Source: Gemmatimonadaceae bacterium (lineage in GTDB: Bacteria; Gemmatimonadota; Gemmatimonadetes; Gemmatimonadales; Gemmatimonadaceae). From it: a stretch of 64,000 nt of DNA. The stretch covers positions 1 through 64,000 of the forward strand of contig JABAQJ010000004.1 in assembly GCA_019186945.1 (NCBI GenBank), written 5' to 3'. The translations under genes were made by a program, and so were the position numbers. Below, piece by piece: positions 25,478 through 33,766 of the stretch. Under the pieces are notes generated by a model. That model ran no database searches. It was not told where the DNA came from and worked only from the letters and a program-made list of their open reading frames with translations. The first letter of the stretch is position 1, and the number at the start of each line of letters is the position of its first letter.

Positions 25478-26754
25478 CGTGCGCCGGTCACCGCCGGATC
25501 CGGTCGGGAGCGCACGTATGCCTCGATGGCAAGCAAACACCCTGCCGCCAGCAGCAACCAGAGCGGAAGGAGCGAGCCAACGCTGCCGCGCGGAGGCTGT
25601 GCAAATGCGACAGCCGGCATCCGTGGCGAGGCGACGAGTGCTGCCGCGTCGGCGTTCGAGAGCAACTCGTCGGACGTGGGCGATCCGCATGGAGCGGCGA
25701 GACGACGCATCAACCTTTGCATGGCAAATGAGAGCGCGCCATCGCCGTTCGCCGAAGGTGCGAATCCGACGGAGCGAATGCAGCCATCCGCATTCGGCGC
25801 TTCGCTGGCAGCGATCGCACCGTCTCCCCACCAGGCGATCGCGGTTCCCCTCGGGACCGCCGCGACGGCATCGAAGTATCCGACCACGACGCCGGCGGTG
25901 GTGACCGCAGCCATAAGTGTGTCCTGACCGGCGTTGGTTGAGGCTGGCGGCCAGCGAACGAGCACCCGACGGGCGGCGCGCCCCCAGATCGAGTCTGCCT
26001 GAGACAATTCGCCCCGCCGCATGCGCACAGTGGCTGGCTCGCTGGTCACGCCCCCAAGGGCCAGACGCGCACCGGCAGCGACAGGATCCTCGTCACCGGC
26101 GTCGAAGTCGACTATTGAAGCTGGCCGAGTGCCGCCGCCGGCGGGGAGGCTGTGCAGATGGATCGAGTCCGGCCAGAGCGCGCGAATAGAACGCGTAGCC
26201 GCGTCGAGCGCGGCTCTGTGCAACGGCGACAGCAGATGCAGTTCCACACGCGAGTATCGAGCCCGAAGCGGTTCGGCTGCGCGGATGCCAGCGATGAGCG
26301 CTGCCGAGAGGCTCGACGCCCGCGTTCGCCTGGCTGTGTCGGGACCGGTCAGCGCTTCTGGTGCAGCCAAGCGCGCCGAGGTGTCGAAGGCCACGATCAC
26401 AGCCGGGCCGGCGCCGGAGATCGCGCGCACGGAATCAGTGAGTCCGAAGCCTTCGTCCGGCCAACCGCGATCCACGAGCAGTACACGCGCCGTTCGATCC
26501 TGCCGCCACGTCCAATCCGGTCGTGCGGCAGCCAGCCCCACAAGGAGAACGACCGCCAGCCTCAACATCAGCAGCACGACGTCGCGCAACCGATCGATCC
26601 GTATCGCTGATGCGGCCACGTCGTTCGGCACGAAACGAGCGGTGGGAAGCAGCTCGGCGCGGCGCTCGTGACGCGCCAGCAAGTGCAGGACGACGACGAT
26701 CGCGCCGGCGACTGCCGCGACGCCAAGGAACCCAGGATGCGCGAACCGCAGCAT
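25474..26754 (-). CDS. BatA-like membrane protein (aerotolerance N-terminal domain)
   Basis: The 426-residue protein begins with the BatA N-terminal pattern: FAHPGFLGVAAVAGAIVVVLHLLARHERR, a short cytosolic loop with an RFVPND stretch, and a second helix at about 60-80. The central part is alpha/beta and VWA-like in outline but has no clear DxSxS metal site. A final helix (about 395-412) near the C-terminus completes it. It lies three bases after the DUF58 gene and overlaps the next gene by four. Such proteins are thought to assemble with MoxR partners at the membrane. Confidence 0.8.
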   Translation of the reverse strand: MLRFAHPGFLGVAAVAGAIVVVLHLLARHERRAELLPTARFVPNDVAASAIRIDRLRDVVLLMLRLAVVLLVGLAAARPDWTWRQDRTARVLLVDRGWPDEGFGLTDSVRAISGAGPAVIVAFDTSARLAAPEALTGPDTARRTRASSLSAALIAGIRAAEPLRARYSRVELHLLSPLHRAALDAATRSIRALWPDSIHLHSLPAGGGTRPASIVDFDAGDEDPVAAGARLALGGVTSEPATVRMRRGELSQADSIWGRAARRVLVRWPPASTNAGQDTLMAAVTTAGVVVGYFDAVAAVPRGTAIAWWGDGAIAASEAPNADGCIRSVGFAPSANGDGALSFAMQRLMRRLAAPCGSPTSDELLSNADAAALVASPRMPAVAFAQPPRGSVGSLLPLWLLLAAGCLLAIEAYVRSRPDPAVTGAR

Positions 26755-26757
26755 ACG

Positions 26758-27612
26758 TCAGGCAGCGACCACGCGAACGACGGCACGCGCCGTGGGTTCG
26801 CCTACGATCACCTCGGTGAACGTCGCACCAGTGAGTCGCCAGCTTCGACCCAGATCCTCCCGCCATTGCGCGAAACGATCGCGGTAGCCGCTCCTGGTCG
26901 CCGCCGTCATTGGACGGCGGAGTGAGGGCTGCTCTGGATCGACTACCATGGCAGCGCCTTGTACCGGCTCCAACTCCTCCTCGGCAATCACGTGAACCGC
27001 GTGGACGTCGCGCCCCTGTGCCACGAGGGCTTGGGCAGCGACGCGGGTGGCCTGCTGATCGCCCAGGAAATCGGAGACGATCGCTATCCGGCCGGCGCGC
27101 AGCCCACGCCGCAGGACAGGAGCGATCTCCGGACTTCCCCGGGGCGTAACCGATCCCAACGCGCGTGCCATCTCACGAACGATGCCTCGGCGCGCGTGCG
27201 GTGCGATCACGGCCTCTCCGGAAATCGTAGGAACGATAAGCCCCACGGGATCGCCAACACCGCGCGCAACCGCTGCCAGCGCGATCGCGACACCAACGGC
27301 GTAGTCCCACTTGCTGGTGCCGTGACTGGGAAAGGCCATCGACGCCGAGGCGTCGAGCACGAACATGGTCGACAGGATCGACCGCTCTTCGGCGAGGCGG
27401 ACGAATGCCCGATCGGTTCGCGCCAGCAGTTTCCAGTCCAGTTGCCGCGGATCGTCGCCCTGCCGATAGACACGATACTCGGAGAGCTCGGGAGACATCC
27501 CGCGCCGCCGCGAGTCATGTGTGCCCGGGAGCGCACCGGAAACGCGGCGACGCGACGGCCATGTCAGGCCACGTACGGCATCCAGCAGTGCTCCATAGGG
27601 GGCCAGCGTCAT
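26758..27612 (-). CDS. DUF58 protein
   Basis: DUF58 proteins accompany MoxR ATPases and have a degenerate von Willebrand A fold. This 284-residue copy has the hallmark EYRVYRQGDDPRQLDWK near residue 45 and a metal-site-like FVLDASASM (about 84-92). It has no membrane helices. It starts 12 bases after the moxR stop. The role is probably as an adaptor or client of the ATPase; that is family-level inference. Confidence 0.92.
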   Translation of the reverse strand: MTLAPYGALLDAVRGLTWPSRRRVSGALPGTHDSRRRGMSPELSEYRVYRQGDDPRQLDWKLLARTDRAFVRLAEERSILSTMFVLDASASMAFPSHGTSKWDYAVGVAIALAAVARGVGDPVGLIVPTISGEAVIAPHARRGIVREMARALGSVTPRGSPEIAPVLRRGLRAGRIAIVSDFLGDQQATRVAAQALVAQGRDVHAVHVIAEEELEPVQGAAMVVDPEQPSLRRPMTAATRSGYRDRFAQWREDLGRSWRLTGATFTEVIVGEPTARAVVRVVAA

Positions 27613-27624
27613 CGCAGCGACCCG

Positions 27625-28653
27625 CTACACCCGCACGTCGCTGCGTGGCTCGGGTATGGCCGCCAGGAGCTCCTCGATTACCCGCTCCGCGCCGATCCCC
27701 TCGGCGTCGGCGGCAAAGTTCGGCAGGACACGATGTCGCAACACCGGCAGCGCTACGCGTCGCACGTCCGCCGGCGCCACGGCGTACCGGCCAACGAGTA
27801 GTGCATGCGCCTTGGCGCCAAGGATCAGGGCCTGACCGGCGCGCGGTCCGGCTCCCCAGCGCACGTAGCGCTTCACCGTGTCCGTGGCGTTCGCCGAATC
27901 GGGTCTCGTTGCACGCACTATCGATGCCGCATACCGCAACGCGGGCTCCGAGGCGATGACCTCTCGCGTTATCCGCTGCAACGCCACCGCCTGCGCCGCG
28001 TCGATCACCGCCTCGAGTGCGACTGCTTTCGTGCCAGTCGTCGCTCGCAGAATCTCGACTTCCTCCCGCTCGTCCGGATAACCGACTCGGATGTCGAACA
28101 GGAACCGGTCGAGCTGCGCTTCCGGCAGCGGATACGTTCCCTCCTGCTCGATCGGATTCTGCGTCGCGAGGACGAAGAACGGCTCCGGCAGCGCCATCGT
28201 CTCACCGGCCGCCGTGACGGAGTGTTCCTGCATCGCCTCCAGCAGCGCTGCCTGCGTTCGCGGCGGCGCGCGATTGATTTCGTCAGCCAAAACAATGTTG
28301 CTGAAAATCGGCCCGCGCGCAAAGCGGAAGGATCGGGCACCGGTGCGCGTATCCTCCTCCAGAAGCTCCGTACCGGTGATGTCGCTCGGGACCAGGTCCG
28401 GCGTGAACTGGATGCGATGGAAGTCGAGACGCATGGCGTCGGCGACCGAGCGAATCATCAGCGTCTTCGCCAGCCCCGGGACTCCGACGAGCAGGGCGTG
28501 GCCACCAGCCAGCACGGCCATGAGGATCTCCTCGATGACGTGTGCCTGCCCGACGATACGGCGCGCGACTTCCTCACGAAGCCGCGACGCCGCGGCGAGG
28601 AGAGCCTCGCGCTCGACCGATGAACCAGCGGAGCGGGACTGGAGCGTACTCAG
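27625..28653 (-). CDS. MoxR-family AAA+ ATPase, probable CTG start
   Basis: MoxR ATPases act as chaperone-like machines for VWA proteins. The core is plain: VGVPGLAKT Walker A, then IQFTPDLVPSDITG, FARGPIF, LADEINRAPPRTQAALLEAMQEH with the Walker B Asp-Glu, and a GTYPLPEAQLDRF sensor region. The first ATG (28521) falls after the conserved IVGQ helix, so it cannot be the true start. The open frame continues upstream with no ATG, GTG or TTG; the only start-like codon is CTG at 28653-28651, which overlaps the previous stop as CTGA and has GAAGG 11 bases before it. That gives 342 residues, a normal MoxR length. Confidence 0.9.
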   Translation of the reverse strand: MSTLQSRSAGSSVEREALLAAASRLREEVARRIVGQAHVIEEILMAVLAGGHALLVGVPGLAKTLMIRSVADAMRLDFHRIQFTPDLVPSDITGTELLEEDTRTGARSFRFARGPIFSNIVLADEINRAPPRTQAALLEAMQEHSVTAAGETMALPEPFFVLATQNPIEQEGTYPLPEAQLDRFLFDIRVGYPDEREEVEILRATTGTKAVALEAVIDAAQAVALQRITREVIASEPALRYAASIVRATRPDSANATDTVKRYVRWGAGPRAGQALILGAKAHALLVGRYAVAPADVRRVALPVLRHRVLPNFAADAEGIGAERVIEELLAAIPEPRSDVRV

Positions 28654-28976
28654 CGGACCGGGCGCCTTCGGCGGTAGAGGAGGAGAAACGTGGAACCATT
28701 TCCCGCACCCGACCCGCCCACGGAGACGCTCTCATCCAGAACTTCCCATCCGTTGAGCTTCGTGACGAACTCGTTCGCATTGGGCGCGTCGGGCAAGAGC
28801 GTGTCGAGAGCGCGCTGTTTGACGGTGCTTACTGGTGTGGCGGCCGGTGCTACCACGCGAAGCACATCCCACGTCGGCGCAACCTGCACCCTCAGCGTTA
28901 CCGTCGGCTCGCCATCAGAACCCAGTTTCAGCGCTCCGGGACGCGCCCGCAGCTGTACAGCAAAGGGTGCGCTCAC
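28650..28976 (-). CDS. Small conserved-looking protein, possible ubiquitin-like fold
   Basis: This 108-residue protein has no signal peptide or membrane helix. The second half runs strand-helix-strand: TVKQRALDTLLP helix, FVTKLNGWEVLDESVSV, then a glycine turn and FLLLYRRRRPVR at the C-terminus. That pattern, with a final basic tail, is like small beta-grasp (ubiquitin-like) proteins, but this is a visual guess. It overlaps its upstream neighbour by four bases (ATGA) and the moxR CTG start by the CTGA, so it is locked into the operon immediately before moxR. Confidence 0.72.
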   Translation of the reverse strand: MSAPFAVQLRARPGALKLGSDGEPTVTLRVQVAPTWDVLRVVAPAATPVSTVKQRALDTLLPDAPNANEFVTKLNGWEVLDESVSVGGSGAGNGSTFLLLYRRRRPVR

Positions 28977-29263
28977 TCAGCAACCTCGTCGTTTGGTGGG
29001 AGGGTCGTGAAGAAACGCGATATCTGTGCGTCGAACATGTAGGACGAGGCGGTCACTGCCGTGCCGCTCGGTGTCGCGATTGCGCCGATCGCGATCTCTT
29101 CGCCACCCAGCCCTCGAAGCGTGAGATGGTTTGCGCTCTCCTGTTCGATGAACGCTGAGTAGATCGTCGTTCGCTGCGCGAAGAAGGTCTTGGCCGCTGC
29201 CAGTACGTCCGGTACGGACAAGCTGGTTTCCTTTTCCTGGAGCGTGCGTCGCTGAAGTGACAT
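28973..29263 (-). CDS. Small hypothetical protein of the MoxR operon
   Basis: The 96-residue protein is not recognised. I use the ATG at 29263 (MSLQRRT); a frame open to 29317 overlaps the kinase gene end. It has an N-terminal helix (VPDVLAAAKTFFAQR) followed by alternating strands (YSAFIEQES, HLTLRGLG, IAIGAIATP, TAVTASSYMF), and an acidic end. It overlaps the next small gene by four bases. No Cys, no metal motif and no membrane helix are present. Confidence 0.68.
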   Translation of the reverse strand: MSLQRRTLQEKETSLSVPDVLAAAKTFFAQRTTIYSAFIEQESANHLTLRGLGGEEIAIGAIATPSGTAVTASSYMFDAQISRFFTTLPPNDEVAE

Positions 29264-29303
29264 GAAGGGATGGGGTGTGGAATGCAGAGTCGTCGCCGCA
29301 AGG

Positions 29304-30662
29304 CTACTCCCGGGCATCTCCGCGATTCAATTCCAGTGGCAGTTCCACCGTAAACGTGGAGCCTTCCCCCGGAGCCGAATCGATAAAGATGTCGCCGCCG
29401 AGCAGCCGCGCCAACCTGCGGGAGAGAACGAGGCCCAGGCCACGACCGCCGGTCTCGCGCAAGGAAAAGTCCGGTCGGGACTCTTCGAAGACTGCCTGCT
29501 GCGCATCCCGGGAAATGCCAATCCCCGTGTCCTGCACCACGAAAGCCGCGCGGTCTCCCCGGCACTCGACGCCGATGGTCACCGCACCGTGGGCCGTAAA
29601 CTTGTAGGCATTTGCCAGCAAGCGGGACAGAATCCTCCCCACTTTCTCTCGATCGCTACGCATCAACGGGACCAGGGTGTCTTCTCCCGACAGCTGGACC
29701 CGAAGCTCGACGGATTCGGGGCGACCCTGAACGGATGTTACGGCGTCCGTAACCGCCAGTCGCGGATCGAACTCTTCGGCGACCACGTCGAGCGTACCGC
29801 GCCGCAACGACGTCAGATCCAGCATATCGTCGACCACGCCAAGCACCTGCGCACTTGCCTCGTGCGCCAGGGACAAGTCGGCTCGCTGGCCCTCTGTCAA
29901 AGGACCGGAGAGTTCCTGCCGAACGATGTTCAGATAGCCGAGGACGGAGGTAAGCGGCGATCGGATGTCTCTTGCTACACTGGCGAGGAGATCTTCCTGG
30001 GTATGTCGCGCCGCCAGCGCGGCTCGGAACTCGTTCTCGAGCGCTTCGTTCGACTCGCGGAGCGAGACGTTGGCGCGCCGGAGTTCGTCGATCAGGGCTG
30101 CCTTCTCCGCCGTCGCGGCCATCTGATCGGCGACGATGCGGAGCAGGCCACGGGTTTCCGGAGTGGGTGCCCCGGTTCCGGCGTAGTAGAACGTGGCGGT
30201 TCCGATCACTCCCTTTGCCGTCTGCAGCGGAAGCGCTACGAGCGAGCGGAACCCCATTTCCTGGGCCACTTCCTGCCAGTCTTCGAGATCCTTGTCGGCG
30301 AAGACATCGTGCACTTCGATCACGCGGCGTTCGGCTGCGGCCTCGCCGCTGGGGCCGAAACCGAGCCTGACGCGATACTCGCTCAGCCACGGGCGGTGCG
30401 GTTCCGGCCAGTTGAAAGTAGCCGCCAGACGCATCGTTTCGGCGACGCCGTCGATCAGGTAGATGCAGGCGAAGGACGCCCCTACCATCGGGCTTACGCG
30501 CTCGATTGCGAACTGGAACACGTCGTTCGGTCGGTCAGCATGGAGGAACGCATGCACGATCTCGCGAACCAGCAGCAGTTCACGCAGCGTCGAAGGCGCT
30601 GCCGGCGACGCAGACGGCGGACCGCGAAACCGATCGTGGGTCAGAATCCGGGACTTTCTCAC
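29304..30662 (-). CDS. GAF-domain sensor histidine kinase homologue lacking the phospho-accepting His
   Basis: The 452-residue protein has a GAF domain (about 30-190), a coiled stretch (195-225), a HisKA-like dimerisation helix and a HATPase_c domain (about 335-445). The ATPase parts look good: Asn351 in LLANAYKFT, DTGIGI at 378-383 and GGRGLGL at 405-411. In the H-box, however, where SHELRTPL is normal, the sequence reads ARDIRSPL, so Arg231 (codon AGA, 29972-29970) takes the place of the phospho-accepting His. It may bind ATP yet not autophosphorylate in the usual way. There are no membrane helices. It heads the minus-strand unit that leads to MoxR, and no response regulator is adjacent. 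Confidence 0.88.
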   Translation of the reverse strand: MRKSRILTHDRFRGPPSASPAAPSTLRELLLVREIVHAFLHADRPNDVFQFAIERVSPMVGASFACIYLIDGVAETMRLAATFNWPEPHRPWLSEYRVRLGFGPSGEAAAERRVIEVHDVFADKDLEDWQEVAQEMGFRSLVALPLQTAKGVIGTATFYYAGTGAPTPETRGLLRIVADQMAATAEKAALIDELRRANVSLRESNEALENEFRAALAARHTQEDLLASVARDIRSPLTSVLGYLNIVRQELSGPLTEGQRADLSLAHEASAQVLGVVDDMLDLTSLRRGTLDVVAEEFDPRLAVTDAVTSVQGRPESVELRVQLSGEDTLVPLMRSDREKVGRILSRLLANAYKFTAHGAVTIGVECRGDRAAFVVQDTGIGISRDAQQAVFEESRPDFSLRETGGRGLGLVLSRRLARLLGGDIFIDSAPGEGSTFTVELPLELNRGDARE

Positions 30663-30706
30663 GCGATCAAGCTAGTGCGCTTGCCGCCCGAGCGAAAAGG
30701 CGCGGT

Positions 30707-32296
30707 CTAGTTCACGCGGGCGTTCCGGGTAATGCTGTCGTTCGCGGTGTTCGTGTCCGCCTCGTTGCCGGTGAGTGCGAGCGACACCGGAAACTGGCCC
30801 TGCTGCACCGGCCTGACGGTCAGCGAGAACGCAACCGAACCGCCAGGAGGCGATCCGCCTAACGTGCAGGATAGTCCGCCGGTGACCGGTCCGCAGGTCG
30901 CGTTGGTCGCGCTCATAAGGCGGAAACCAGGCGTGCCCGGCACGAACAGCGTAGCACCTGACGACGCCCCAGGTCCGGCATTGCCGGCCACGAGGTTGAC
31001 CGTCGCCGGGACGTTGAGGGTGAACGGACCCGGCGGATTGGCGAAGCTGAGCGCGAGGTCGGCGCCGGGCTGCGGATCGCATGCGTCCCCAATGCCGTCC
31101 TGGTCGAAGTCGGCCTGCGAAGGGTTCGGTACCGACGGGCAGTTGTCGCTGGCATCCGGCACCCCGTCGTTGTCTCCGTCGAGCGGACCGGCAGGAGGGT
31201 ACGTCCAGAGCGACGCTATTCTAGCCCCAGTCCGGCCGCCGATCTGGTTGGAATTGTTGATCACGAGGCGATGGGCCTCGTTCCCGGGACCCCCGAAATC
31301 GTCGGTCAGGTCGATGTCACCGAGCGAGAGGAACTGGGCGCCATTCCACACGAATCCTTCGATGGCAAACGTCGTCTGATCCAGGCACCAGAGCACCACG
31401 TGAAGCTGATCGTTGATTCCCGTCGGTTCGCACTGCACGTATCCCGGTGCGTCGCCAAGGTCGACCGTCGAGCCGTCGGTCTTCCAGATGATCACGCGCG
31501 TTCCCTGACCGCCGATGGGGAAACCGTGGCCCACGGCGTCCCCATGGTCGTTCAGCGCCGCGACGTAAACGGCAGGCATGAAACCAGCCGGCACGGGGAG
31601 AGGTGTCGCCACGCCGCTCGCGAACGTGAACGAGCTATTGGTGAACGCGTAGGCACGAAACGCAATTACACCGCTCGCGTTCATGTCGGCGAACTCGATC
31701 TGGATACCGGGGAACGGATCGAATAGCGTGGAAACGCCACCCTGCCAAGTGACGTATCGCTGCGTTGGATGTCCGTAGCTCCAGCCGAAAGCACGGCCGC
31801 TGCCGTCGATCGCCACTGCGCTCGATTCGGTGTCGCCGCCAAGCGGAGCGATGAACGCTTTCGTCGATCCTGTCAGCACAAAGCCGCGATTCGGGTTGAG
31901 AGCGTCGTACCAGTGGCCGGCCACTTGACCGCCGGCATTGATGTCGGTGGCCCAGCTGTTCGCGTCCGTCGCCGACGTGCGCCCGTCCAGATCCACGATC
32001 GACGACGGCGAAGTCCATTTCACCGCGTGGTTGGTCAGAATGCCATTGGCAAGGTAGGACGACGCACCCACAAGCACCCCCGCGTCGTTGATGCCGTGTA
32101 CGCGCATTGCTTGACCGCTCTGGAGCGTGGACAGTGACGTGCGCGTGACGCCAGGTCCCAAGGCAAGACGCGCCGCCCGCGGACCGATATCGTCCGCTCG
32201 CAGCCTCGGCCCGGTAGCTGTGGCTGGATCCGTGCACGCGGCAGCCGACGTAAGCGCCGCCAAGGCGACAAGACGCTGGTATGAGCTGGAGAGCAT
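30707..32296 (-). CDS. Surface lipoprotein with HAF-type repeats, thrombospondin-3 repeat and DUF11 domain
   Basis: The 529-residue product has a lipoprotein signal ending SAAAC (Cys21). Residues about 55-370 carry several HAF-type extracellular repeats, each with a GIND.G.VVG-like core (for example HGINDAGVLVGAS and DINAGGQVAGHW). A calcium-binding thrombospondin type 3 repeat follows (DGDNDGVPDASDNCP...DQDGIGDACD). The last 115 residues form a DUF11-like immunoglobulin-type domain (ADLALSFANPPGPF...NTANDSITR). It should sit on the outside of the cell envelope. The function may be adhesive; that is inference from the domains. Confidence 0.87.
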   Translation of the reverse strand: MLSSSYQRLVALAALTSAAACTDPATATGPRLRADDIGPRAARLALGPGVTRTSLSTLQSGQAMRVHGINDAGVLVGASSYLANGILTNHAVKWTSPSSIVDLDGRTSATDANSWATDINAGGQVAGHWYDALNPNRGFVLTGSTKAFIAPLGGDTESSAVAIDGSGRAFGWSYGHPTQRYVTWQGGVSTLFDPFPGIQIEFADMNASGVIAFRAYAFTNSSFTFASGVATPLPVPAGFMPAVYVAALNDHGDAVGHGFPIGGQGTRVIIWKTDGSTVDLGDAPGYVQCEPTGINDQLHVVLWCLDQTTFAIEGFVWNGAQFLSLGDIDLTDDFGGPGNEAHRLVINNSNQIGGRTGARIASLWTYPPAGPLDGDNDGVPDASDNCPSVPNPSQADFDQDGIGDACDPQPGADLALSFANPPGPFTLNVPATVNLVAGNAGPGASSGATLFVPGTPGFRLMSATNATCGPVTGGLSCTLGGSPPGGSVAFSLTVRPVQQGQFPVSLALTGNEADTNTANDSITRNARVN

Positions 32297-32369
32297 TGGT
32301 CGACTACCTGTCGTATCGTGGAGACGCTCCTACGCAGTCTGGCACGCATGCACACGGCGCGCTCACGCT

Positions 32370-33050
32370 TCAGCGCCCGAGGCGATTCAGAACGCGTGCA
32401 TACGTGGAGTCGGCGGTCTGGGCCGCCCCTCCGACGCCGGCCAGCTGCTCCAGCGCCGATCGTACTTCATCGCTGCTCGCGGCGCTGGCGGCGCGATTGA
32501 CGACGTTCTGGCCGATTTTCGGATACGACGCTCCGCCCAGCGCCGCCAGCCGTCCGCCCTCCGCCCATGCACCCACCGCGATGAGGTCCTTGTCGAGCAG
32601 GCGGCGCGCCGCATTCCGCACACGCGTCAGCCTGAAGGTCATGTCATCGCTGGCCATCGTGGGACGCATTGCCGCCTCGTTCAGGAACGCGATTATCGGC
32701 GCTGTCGCTGGAAGCTCGGAGAGGTTGCCCACTATCTCCCGAGCGATCGGAGCGATCTGATCGCCTTTGGAACGCACCGCGACCTCAAGATCGACCAGCA
32801 GTGCGCCAACTCGGACTGCACGTCCCTGCTCGCTCACCGCCGTGTCGGCGGACGCCCACGGCCTCGCGTCCCACCCCGCCGGGAGCCCATCCGCGGCGGA
32901 AGGCAATCGCTCGACCGCGATAAGAATGGCGTCCCGCGCTGCCGGTCGAGTGCGGTACTTGTACCATGCTCCGCCAGCTACCACGATCGCGACCGCCAGG
33001 CCGGCAATCCAGCGCCAGCGTTTCTTCCGCACTTCGACCGGATCCGACAT
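32370..33050 (-). CDS. Single-pass membrane protein, unknown
   Basis: I do not recognise this 226-residue protein. It has a short basic N-terminus, one helix (about 13-30, WIAGLAVAIVVAGGAWY), and a mostly helical Ala-rich domain of about 190 residues presumably outside the inner membrane. No Cys is present. It lies 30 bases after the SDR gene on the same strand and 73 bases before the HAF lipoprotein gene. The tight spacing to the SDR suggests co-transcription. Confidence 0.68.
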   Translation of the reverse strand: MSDPVEVRKKRWRWIAGLAVAIVVAGGAWYKYRTRPAARDAILIAVERLPSAADGLPAGWDARPWASADTAVSEQGRAVRVGALLVDLEVAVRSKGDQIAPIAREIVGNLSELPATAPIIAFLNEAAMRPTMASDDMTFRLTRVRNAARRLLDKDLIAVGAWAEGGRLAALGGASYPKIGQNVVNRAASAASSDEVRSALEQLAGVGGAAQTADSTYARVLNRLGR

Positions 33051-33080
33051 GACGGCTCGCTCCTGAAGGAATGGCGTCGA

Positions 33081-33758
33081 CTACTTGCGTGGCTGCGATG
33101 CGCGAACTTCCAGCTGAAACACTAGCGCATGCGGCGGCGTGGCAAGGATTCCGGCGACCGCCTGCGCCACATCGTCCGGCGTTAGCATCCAGCTCGTGTC
33201 GGCATCGCGCTCGACCATTCCCGTCGCCACCGATCCCGGGCAGACGACGGAGACGCGAACGCCGTGGTCGCGCACTTCGAGCATCAGCGATTCGCTGAAC
33301 CCGATCACGGCGTGCTTCGTCGACGCGTAACCGGCTCCCCCAAAGAATGCCGAGCGTCCGGCGATGGAGGCGATGTTGACGATGTGCCCGCTGCCGCGCA
33401 GCATCATCCCCGGGAGAACGGCCCGGGTAACGTGAAAGAGCGCGTTGTAGTTGACATCCACCATCTCGTGCCACTCGGACGCTTCCAGCTGCAGAAGCGG
33501 CTTCTTGTGCATCACGCCGGCGTTGTTGACGAGTACGTCGACCGACGAGCCGCCGAGGGCGGAGGCAATGGCGTCCGGACGACGGAGATCGAGGCGAACG
33601 GGCTGGCAGGTGCCGCCAATCGCGGAAATGTCGTCGAGGAGTCGATGGAGCTCGACATCCCCTCTGCCCACGGCGATGATGTCGTGCGTGGGAGCGAGGC
33701 GGAGCGCAATGGCGCGTCCGATCCCACGCGTTGCGCCTGTGATCAGTGCGGTCGGCAT
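33081..33758 (-). CDS. Short-chain dehydrogenase/reductase
   Basis: The 225-residue protein is a classical SDR with an NAD(P)-binding GATRGIG (8-14), NNAG, and the catalytic YxxxK as YASTK with an upstream Ser in NIASIAG. Arg11 and a later basic residue could favour NADPH. The substrate cannot be read from sequence. Its stop is 30 bases before the unknown membrane protein gene; the M20 peptidase gene ends nine bases upstream. Confidence 0.9.
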   Translation of the reverse strand: MPTALITGATRGIGRAIALRLAPTHDIIAVGRGDVELHRLLDDISAIGGTCQPVRLDLRRPDAIASALGGSSVDVLVNNAGVMHKKPLLQLEASEWHEMVDVNYNALFHVTRAVLPGMMLRGSGHIVNIASIAGRSAFFGGAGYASTKHAVIGFSESLMLEVRDHGVRVSVVCPGSVATGMVERDADTSWMLTPDDVAQAVAGILATPPHALVFQLEVRASQPRK

Positions 33759-33766
33759 GGGCCGTA

